A stretch of 10,650 nucleotides of DNA from assembly GCA_023395735.1 (NCBI GenBank), contig JAEWYI010000057.1:1-10650 (forward strand). The letters are read 5' to 3'. The notes beneath the pieces were generated by a model. The model was not told the DNA's origin. It saw only the letters and a program-made list of their open reading frames with translations, and made no database searches. The position numbers were made by a program, and so were the translations under genes. Below, piece by piece: positions 5,450 to 10,650 of the stretch. Every line of letters starts with the position of its first letter. The first letter of the stretch is position 1. This stretch comes from Cyanobacteria bacterium OH_SFB_17. Lineage in GTDB: Bacteria; Cyanobacteriota; Vampirovibrionia; Gastranaerophilales; Gastranaerophilaceae.

Positions 5450-6369
5450 TTGCAGTAATATTTTTAATATTTTCAATTGTTTTTATTTTTGTGTGGATTT
5501 GGTTTTTCAAAAATGAAACTAATTTTTGCGAAAAATTGTATGAACGAGGAATCGAGGCTTTTAAAGAAGAGAAATATAAACGTGCAAAGAAGTTTTTTAC
5601 AGAAATCATTTTGATGATACCAACCTATAAAGATGCAAGGTACAAGTTGGGTTTGGCGCATCTTATGCTTGGAGAATATGAAGGAGCAAAACATTGTTTT
5701 GAAATTGTTTTAAAAGAAGCTCCCAAAAATTCTGATGCCATGTTTTCGCTGGGGGAAGCTTATCTTTTTCTTGAAAATATAGAAAAAGCAGAAGAGCATT
5801 ATACAAATGCTCTAAAAGAAAAACCAGAGAGCTTTGAATATAATATTGGAATGGGGCTTTTGAAGATCAAACAAAAAGATTTTGAAAAAGCGCTTGAATA
5901 TTTGAATAAAGCCGACAATATAAAGCCTGGAAATATAAAAGTGAAATTTTACATAAACAAGTGTCTTGATGAGCTTTGTGATTATGAAGAGGAAGAAAAA
6001 GTTGAGCAAATAATAGAAAGATATTTGGAAATAGAAAATAAAAAAGATTTTCCAAAAGAGCTTTATATTACAATCGCAAAAGCTTATGCGAAGCTCGGAA
6101 AAATAGAAGAGGCTGAAGAATATTGCAAAAAAGCACTTAGGACAAACGCTGAGGATGTTGAAAGTTACAAATTTTTGGCAATAACAAATTTGTTGAAAAG
6201 AAATTTCAGTTCAGCTAAAAACTTTCTTGTCACGGCTCTCCATCTGCAACCTAAAAATTCGGAACTGCATAATCTTTTGTCCTACGTACTCTGTTATCAG
6301 GTAGACAATTGCCCGATAAAAAGATGTCGTGAAAAGTATCACGAAATGGTCAGTAAGATGCTAAAGTAA
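5440..6369 (+). CDS. Membrane-anchored tetratricopeptide-repeat protein
   Basis: The product has 309 residues. An N-terminal hydrophobic segment (about 3-23) followed by FFKNE predicts a signal anchor. The rest is built of TPR units of 34 residues at about 30-63, 64-97, 98-131, 132-165, a less regular helical pair at 166-203, then 206-239 and 240-273. Typical TPR signatures include YKLGLAHLMLGEYEGAKHCF (68-87) and AKAYAKLGKIEEAEEYCKKA (213-232). No enzyme motif is seen. TPR arrays bind protein partners, so this could hold flagellar or chemotaxis components at the membrane. That role is inferred only from its place between the switch gene and cheY. It overlaps the upstream gene by 10 nt, so it is probably translationally coupled. 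The C-terminal end contains several Cys residues (285, 291, 296) but no recognisable metal site. Confidence 0.85.
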   Translation: MHIIAVIFLIFSIVFIFVWIWFFKNETNFCEKLYERGIEAFKEEKYKRAKKFFTEIILMIPTYKDARYKLGLAHLMLGEYEGAKHCFEIVLKEAPKNSDAMFSLGEAYLFLENIEKAEEHYTNALKEKPESFEYNIGMGLLKIKQKDFEKALEYLNKADNIKPGNIKVKFYINKCLDELCDYEEEEKVEQIIERYLEIENKKDFPKELYITIAKAYAKLGKIEEAEEYCKKALRTNAEDVESYKFLAITNLLKRNFSSAKNFLVTALHLQPKNSELHNLLSYVLCYQVDNCPIKRCREKYHEMVSKMLK

Positions 6370-6372
6370 TTT

Positions 6373-6410
6373 AAATAATGTATTTAATAAACCTGAAAAT
6401 AATGTATAAT
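6373..6410 (+). promoter_or_regulatory. Repeat-bearing candidate promoter upstream of cheY
   Basis: The 69-nt gap before cheY holds a perfect TATAAT at 6405-6410 and an exact 11-bp direct repeat AAATAATGTAT at 6373-6383 and 6397-6407, 24 bp apart. No good -35 hexamer is found 17 nt upstream, so initiation here would need an activator or be weak. It may give cheY, cheX, cheA and cheW a separate internal promoter. A good GGAG ribosome site for cheY lies at 6428-6431. Confidence 0.35.
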
Positions 6411-6438
6411 AAAATTTGTATATAGTTGGAGAATGTAA

Positions 6439-6801
6439 ATGAGTAAAAAAGTATTGGTTATTGATGACTCGCCTTTCGTTTTCAAGGCTGTTAGCAAGGC
6501 TCTTGAAGGTAGTGAATGGGAAGTCGTAGGAAATGCACTTGATGGTCAACTTGGAGTCGATAAATATATTGAAACCAGAGCTGACGTAATCACTCTAGAT
6601 GTTACAATGCCTGTTATGGACGGGCTTGAAACTGCAAAAAAATTGGTCGAAATTAATCCTAATGTAAAAATCATTATGTTGTCTGCGATGGGCGATGAAA
6701 CTTTGCTTGGTCAAGCAAGAGAAATCGGAATAAAGCATTTTTTGATGAAGCCTTTCAGACCGGATGATCTTAAAGCTAAGTTGACAGAAGTTTTTCAATA
6801 G
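6439..6801 (+). CDS. cheY: Chemotaxis response regulator CheY
   Basis: This is a single receiver domain of 120 residues with no output domain. The acidic pocket D9-D10, phosphorylation site D54 (in VITLDVTMPVMDG), switch residue S82 and invariant K104 (in FLMKPF) are all present. CheA-phosphorylated CheY binds the flagellar switch to change rotation. The aromatic switch position near residue 101 is Phe rather than the Tyr of enteric CheY. GGAG at 6428-6431 precedes the ATG. It is immediately followed, 10 nt after its stop, by the CheX genes, which would dephosphorylate it, and then by cheA and cheW, so the assignment as CheY rather than an unrelated receiver protein is strong. Confidence 0.93.
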   Translation: MSKKVLVIDDSPFVFKAVSKALEGSEWEVVGNALDGQLGVDKYIETRADVITLDVTMPVMDGLETAKKLVEINPNVKIIMLSAMGDETLLGQAREIGIKHFLMKPFRPDDLKAKLTEVFQ

Positions 6802-6811
6802 GGGGTATATT

Positions 6812-7318
6812 TTGGAGAATACAGAAATAACAGAAAATAAAAATGAGCTTCTTTTTGGGTTTGCAAGGCAAGCGTTTGAAGAGGTTGTATTTGAAATAAC
6901 AAGTGAAAAAATATCATCGGCGGAAGAATTTAAAATTGAGCCTGAAAATAGACTATCATTGTCTATTATTATAGGTCTTTCTGGTGAAACAAACGGTAGA
7001 ATTCTTCTTAATACCTCCGTTGAGTATGGAAGAAACATAGCTGTCGCAATGAATTTTGGAGATGAGCTTGAAAGTGAAGAAGATTTGCATATGTATTTGG
7101 CGGAATTTGCAAATATGTTTTGCGGAAGAACAGCTACTCACATAAATAACAAGTTCGGAAAAAGGGAAATTTGGATTTCGCCTCCTGCAATTTTTTCTGC
7201 AAAAGATTTGGATGTTGTCACTCCAAACGTTTCTTCTATGAAGGCATACTACGAGTTTTCACATGGAAAGTTCATTGTAGATATGGGATTCAGCGAGAAC
7301 GAATATGACGAATTTTAA
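6812..7318 (+). CDS. cheX: CheX-family CheY-P phosphatase
   Basis: CheX proteins dephosphorylate CheY-P, taking the place of CheZ in many non-enteric bacteria. The 168-residue product carries SIIIGLSGETNGRILL (51-66), typical of the first half of the fold, and LAEFANMFCGRTATHIN (96-112). The latter contains the catalytic E-x-x-N pair as E98 and N101, so it is likely to be active. The C-terminal half has the usual PPAIFSAKDL strand region. Translation starts at TTG 6812, with AGGGGG about six nt upstream. It begins 10 nt after the cheY stop and overlaps the second CheX-like gene by 14 nt. CheC is a relative with a similar fold, but a single E-x-x-N motif and the length favour CheX. Confidence 0.85.
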   Translation: MENTEITENKNELLFGFARQAFEEVVFEITSEKISSAEEFKIEPENRLSLSIIIGLSGETNGRILLNTSVEYGRNIAVAMNFGDELESEEDLHMYLAEFANMFCGRTATHINNKFGKREIWISPPAIFSAKDLDVVTPNVSSMKAYYEFSHGKFIVDMGFSENEYDEF

Positions 7319-7799
7319 TCTGATTGATATTTTTGTTCAAGTTTTCAATGATATGTTTGAATACCTTGGGCTTGAGCATAAATTTATGTGTGAAGTGCCC
7401 GAAAGTACACTGAATTCTTCCGAAAAAGTGAATGCACTAATCGGTATCTCAGGAGATATTTCCGGAAACATTCTCTTTGGTTTCACTGAAAAAATAGCGC
7501 GGGAAGTTTCTGCAAAACTCATTGGAGTCAAAGAAATCAATCAAATTGACAAGTACGAAAAAAATGCCCTTGCCGATTTTTACGCAGATTTTTGCGCAAG
7601 GGTAACTCATTCAATAAAAATCGAAAACTTATTTAATATTGACGGTGCGGGAAAAGACTATGTAATGTTTTCTTCAAACCCAACATACATTGCAGGTGAC
7701 AACATGCAAGGAGTGATAAGTAAAGTGCCTTCTAAAAAACTTTTTTTTAAGGTGTGCGGTGAAAAGTTCGGTATAGCTTATAATTTGGAACAAAAATAA
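7305..7799 (+). CDS. Second CheX-like protein, catalytic pair substituted
   Basis: The 164-residue product follows the same fold as its upstream neighbour: NALIGISGDISGNILFGF (43-60) and ALADFYADFCARVTHSI (88-104). Aligning the latter with LAEFANMFCGR of the first CheX places D91 and A94 where the catalytic Glu and Asn should be. The Asn that positions the attacking water in this family is therefore missing, and the protein is likely to lack phosphatase activity. It might pair with the first CheX, bind CheY-P without hydrolysing it, or bind another partner. It starts inside the end of the upstream gene (14-nt overlap), and its TAA overlaps the cheA ATG by one nt, so all three are likely translationally coupled. 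Family membership is fairly clear; activity is inferred. Confidence 0.75.
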   Translation: MTNFNLIDIFVQVFNDMFEYLGLEHKFMCEVPESTLNSSEKVNALIGISGDISGNILFGFTEKIAREVSAKLIGVKEINQIDKYEKNALADFYADFCARVTHSIKIENLFNIDGAGKDYVMFSSNPTYIAGDNMQGVISKVPSKKLFFKVCGEKFGIAYNLEQK

Positions 7800-10030
7800 T
7801 GGAAAATTATCAAGAACTAAATATAGAAAAAGATTTCTGGGATGATTTTATTGTAGAAGCCTTTGAACATATTGAAGAAATAGAATCAAATGCTATGTCA
7901 TTGGAGCAAAATCCAAATGATATGGAAATCATACACACTATGTTCAGAGCTTTTCACACAATAAAAGGTCTTTCAGGTTTTGTAGAGCACTCAATTATCC
8001 AAGAAGTAGCGCATAAAACTGAAACAATGATGGATTTATGCAGAAAAGGTGATTTGAGTGTAAATACCCAAATTGTTGATGCAATTTTGAAATCTTCAGA
8101 TTATATTAAACAGCTCTGCGAAAATGTTGAAGCATATAAGGATGCTTCATTAATCGCAAAAATTCAAACATTGAATGAAACTTTGGAGAAACTTTCAAAT
8201 CCTGAACAAGAAACAAGCGCAGTTGAAGTTGAGCCGCAAGGCGAGTCTCAGGCGCTGCCTGAGCCAGTTTATGATGAAGAAAACAAACCGGAAGAAATTA
8301 AGCAAGACGACTTTTTTGAACAAGTAGCTGAAGTCAAAAACGAGGAAATAATTGAGCAAGCGGTAGAGCAACAAGAAGTTCAAATGCCAGAAATTCAAGC
8401 TCAACAGCCACAAAATGAGCCAGAGCAAAATCAGCAAGAAGAAGTTGAGATTCAAAGCGTTGAAAATTCCGAAAGCGTTATTGGATTAGAGTTTTTTGCA
8501 CAAGAAATAAATGAAATTGAAGCCGAACAAAATCAGGAAAATTCAGAACCCGAAGGAATTTTACTATCAGAAGAAATTACAGATAACGTATCAGAACCTG
8601 TGGTTGAGCCTGAAAATGTGCAAAGCGGAGTTCAAACTGAAATAGAAGAAAGTATTTCTGAAAAAATTGAGCCTCAAACAATTATCAATTTTGAAACTCT
8701 TGCTACGAAAACTGAAAAGCAAGAAGAAATCAAAGAAGAAAAAGTTGAAGTATATCCCGAAATGAGAGCGTTTCAAGGTGAAATATTTAAAAAACTTTCA
8801 GGGAAATTTGAACCTCAAACTACCAAGAGCGAGCAATCTTTGACTACAGCAAAAACTTCTTCTGTGAATGAAGAATACATGAAGGTTGCTAATTACAAAA
8901 TCGACCATCTTGTCGATATGATTGGTGAGCTTATCATAAACCAATCCTTGATTGAGCAGTATGTTTTTTCAAAATATAATGACGACAGACAGTTGGTTTC
9001 AAATTTATCAGGTTTTTTAAGAACTACAAGAGATTTACAAAATCTTTCTATGTCCTTAAGAATGGTTTCATTGAAGCCGACTTACCAAAAAGTTACAAGA
9101 ATCGCCAGAGATACTATTCAGGAGCTTCATAAGAATGTTGAATTCGTAACATCAGGAGAAGGAACTGAAATTGACAGAGTTGTAGCTGAAAAACTTCTTG
9201 ATCCGCTTGTACATTTGATTAAAAATGCGATTTCCCACGGTGTAGAAGAAAAATCAGAAGACAGAACTGCAATAGGAAAAGAACCAAAAGCTAGAGTTGA
9301 GCTTAATGCATACAGCAAACGCGGTAAAATATTTATAGAAATCAAAGATGACGGACGCGGAATAAACACAGAAGTCGTATACAAAAAAGCACTTGAAAAA
9401 GGTCTAATAGATGAAAATAGAACTTATAGTGACAGCGAAATAAAAGAATTTATCATGTTACCTGGTTTTTCAACTGCAAAAGTTGTAGATAACATCTCAG
9501 GCCGTGGTGTTGGAATGGATGTCGTCCAAACCCAAATTTCAAAAATCGGTGGCAAGGTCGAAATTCAAAGCGAACTGAACATAGGCTCTAAGTTTATATT
9601 GGAAGTCCCTGTAAATCATGCAATAATGAACGGTACGATTATAGAAATGAATCAGCAACAATTTGTGGTTCCGACCGTCAACGTAAAAGAATTTTTGCAG
9701 CCTGAAGAAAGTCAGTGGATTTTTACAAAAGAACAAAGAACAATGATTAAAGTGAGGGATAATATTATTCCGATAGTTCCACCGTCAGTGTTTTTTAAAG
9801 ATGCGAAAGACGAAGAATATGTTCCTCTTGTAATGATTGTAGAACTTGATCAAGAACTCAGAGCTGTTCCGATTACAAATGTATTAAACAGACAGGAAGT
9901 TGTTGTAAAACCTGTTGGCGAAGAATTTTCGCATCTGAAATACATATCAGGAATGTCAATTCTTGGAACAGGAAGAGTTTCACTAATATTGGATATAGAT
10001 TATTTATTTAGAAAGGAGATAAAGGAATAA
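7799..10030 (+). CDS. cheA: Chemotaxis histidine kinase CheA with long Glu/Gln-rich linker
   Basis: CheA is the receptor-coupled autokinase that passes phosphate to CheY. In this 743-residue protein the P1/HPt domain (about 10-130) has the phospho-accepting H53 in AFHTIKGLSG. Residues about 135-355 are a low-complexity acidic linker rich in Glu, Gln, Val and Pro, where a P2 CheY-binding domain is normally found; I see none. P3 dimerisation is at about 356-430, and P4 at about 440-605 with N-box HLIKNAISHG (472-481), G1 DDGRGI (517-522) and G2 GRGVGM (568-573), so the ATPase looks intact. P5, the CheW-like domain, occupies about 606-740. The N-box reads NAISHG where the family often has NAIDHG. 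It overlaps the upstream and downstream genes by one nt each (TAATG), a sign of coupling. Confidence 0.95.
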   Translation: MENYQELNIEKDFWDDFIVEAFEHIEEIESNAMSLEQNPNDMEIIHTMFRAFHTIKGLSGFVEHSIIQEVAHKTETMMDLCRKGDLSVNTQIVDAILKSSDYIKQLCENVEAYKDASLIAKIQTLNETLEKLSNPEQETSAVEVEPQGESQALPEPVYDEENKPEEIKQDDFFEQVAEVKNEEIIEQAVEQQEVQMPEIQAQQPQNEPEQNQQEEVEIQSVENSESVIGLEFFAQEINEIEAEQNQENSEPEGILLSEEITDNVSEPVVEPENVQSGVQTEIEESISEKIEPQTIINFETLATKTEKQEEIKEEKVEVYPEMRAFQGEIFKKLSGKFEPQTTKSEQSLTTAKTSSVNEEYMKVANYKIDHLVDMIGELIINQSLIEQYVFSKYNDDRQLVSNLSGFLRTTRDLQNLSMSLRMVSLKPTYQKVTRIARDTIQELHKNVEFVTSGEGTEIDRVVAEKLLDPLVHLIKNAISHGVEEKSEDRTAIGKEPKARVELNAYSKRGKIFIEIKDDGRGINTEVVYKKALEKGLIDENRTYSDSEIKEFIMLPGFSTAKVVDNISGRGVGMDVVQTQISKIGGKVEIQSELNIGSKFILEVPVNHAIMNGTIIEMNQQQFVVPTVNVKEFLQPEESQWIFTKEQRTMIKVRDNIIPIVPPSVFFKDAKDEEYVPLVMIVELDQELRAVPITNVLNRQEVVVKPVGEEFSHLKYISGMSILGTGRVSLILDIDYLFRKEIKE

Positions 10031-10500
10031 TGGCGGAAGAATATCAAAAATTGCTGACCTTTTCATTGGGAAGCGAAGGCTATGGAGTCTCCATTTTAAA
10101 AGTTAAAGAAATTATCGGAATGATGGAGATAACTCCGGTTCCAAAAACCCCAGACTTCATAAAAGGTGTAGTAAATCTTAGAGGAAAGATTATACCTATT
10201 ATGGATTTGAGAATAAAGTTTGGTATGGAGCCGATAGATTACAACGATAGGACTTGTATAATCGTAGCGGAAGTTATTATTAAAGGAGCTCAAAAGCTTT
10301 TGGGTGTGGTTGTTGATACTGTTTCAGAAGTAGTAACTATCGCACTTGATCAGATTGAGCCGCCTCCGGAGTACGGTTCTGCTTCAGAACATAGCTCGAT
10401 TATCGGAATTGGAAAACTTAAAGAAAAAGTTGTTATAATTTTGGATATAAACGACATTTTTGACTGCGAAGAAGTCGTAAGAATGGTTGAAAACGTTTAG
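10030..10500 (+). CDS. cheW: Chemotaxis coupling protein CheW
   Basis: CheW is the soluble adaptor that links CheA to chemoreceptors. The 156-residue protein is a single CheW domain of normal length. Recognisable blocks are LLTFSLGSEGYGVSILKVKE (8-27), the family signature NLRGKIIPIMDLRIKFG (48-64), LGVVVDTVSEVV (91-102) and the C-terminal IIGIGKLKEKVVIILDINDIF (about 124-144). The ATG overlaps the cheA stop as TAATG, and two ribosome-site-like stretches (AAAGGAG and AAAGGA) lie just upstream inside the end of cheA. Nothing is unusual in it. Its place after cheA supports the core kinase complex of CheA, CheW and receptors; no receptor gene is in the window. Confidence 0.95.
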   Translation: MAEEYQKLLTFSLGSEGYGVSILKVKEIIGMMEITPVPKTPDFIKGVVNLRGKIIPIMDLRIKFGMEPIDYNDRTCIIVAEVIIKGAQKLLGVVVDTVSEVVTIALDQIEPPPEYGSASEHSSIIGIGKLKEKVVIILDINDIFDCEEVVRMVENV

Positions 10501-10546
10501 AAAGTGCCCCTACATTTAAACCGAAAGAAGGATAGGATTGTTATTA

Positions 10547-10650
10547 ATGGAACAAACAAGAACACTTAAACCTCCTCATATAGAGCCGAAATATATGGAT
10601 ATGTTTTGCGATTATTTGTATAAAAATATGGGAATTTTCGTTGAAACAAG
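10547..10650 (+). CDS. Start of a probable CheR methyltransferase (truncated by window edge)
   Basis: An open frame starts at ATG 10547 after TAGGA (10533-10537, nine-nt spacing) and runs off the right edge after 34 codons. An in-frame TTG at 10538 is a possible alternative start. The segment MDMFCDYLYKNMGIFVE (17-33) resembles the N-terminal helix of CheR, whose usual form is F-x3-I/L-Y-x3-G-I. CheR is the SAM-dependent receptor glutamate methyltransferase and is a common neighbour of cheW. With so little sequence the family call is tentative; another chemotaxis gene is possible. Confidence 0.5.
   Translation, partial: MEQTRTLKPPHIEPKYMDMFCDYLYKNMGIFVET

Noticed and set aside
6595..7038. 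A 147-codon minus-strand reading frame opposite cheY and the first cheX
   Set aside because: It is antisense to two clear genes, has no recognisable domain and no ribosome site, and follows from codon bias in AT-rich genes.
8195..8455. A Leu/Phe-rich minus-strand frame resembling a membrane protein opposite the cheA linker
   Set aside because: The hydrophobic look is the complement of the Glu/Gln-rich linker codons, so it is a compositional artefact.
8200..8865. A tandem repeat or insertion in cheA
   Set aside because: The words EPEQNQ and EQNQEN recur loosely but without a fixed period; the reading frame is continuous and composition alone explains it.
1..10650. CRISPR arrays, insertion sequences, tRNA or rRNA genes, or phage genes
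   Set aside because: No regularly spaced repeats, transposase motifs, cloverleaf structures or terminal inverted repeats were seen; the window is almost fully occupied by motility genes.

Overview
The window is an AT-rich bacterial flagellum and chemotaxis locus with two divergent gene blocks. The minus-strand block, in transcription order from about 3495 down to 1, holds a two-SpoA-domain C-ring protein, fliO, fliP, fliQ and fliR (cut by the left edge). The plus-strand block, from 3799 to the right edge, holds a degenerate HD-GYP-like protein, a FliN/FliY-type C-ring protein, a membrane-anchored TPR protein, cheY, two overlapping CheX-family genes, cheA, cheW and the start of a probable cheR. 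The roughly 300 bp between the blocks (3496-3798) is the only sizeable gap and carries divergent promoter candidates, repeats and hairpins.

The organism cannot be named from this sequence. The low G+C, Shine-Dalgarno usage, CheX rather than CheZ, and a FliY/FliN-like protein argue against an enteric proteobacterium. A flagellated member of a deep-branching AT-rich lineage (for example non-photosynthetic Cyanobacteria of the Melainabacteria/Vampirovibrionia type) would fit, but that is only a guess.

The parts form one functional module. FliP, FliQ, FliR and FliO build and assemble the flagellar export gate. The two SpoA proteins should form the switch/C-ring and export sorting platform. CheA and CheW are the receptor-coupled kinase core. 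CheY carries the phosphoryl signal to the switch. CheX removes it, and the probable CheR would methylate receptors. Tight packing on the plus strand (10- and 14-nt overlaps and two TAATG 1-nt overlaps) indicates cotranscription and translational coupling.

The unusual points are a c-di-GMP-phosphodiesterase-like protein that has lost its metal ligands at the head of the operon; a second CheX without the catalytic E-x-x-N pair; a CheA whose P2 region is a Glu/Gln-rich linker of about 220 residues; a FliQ nearly twice the normal length; an SctQ-like two-SpoA protein with an acidic tail and an uncertain start; and no recognisable FliM N-terminal CheY-docking peptide in either C-ring protein.
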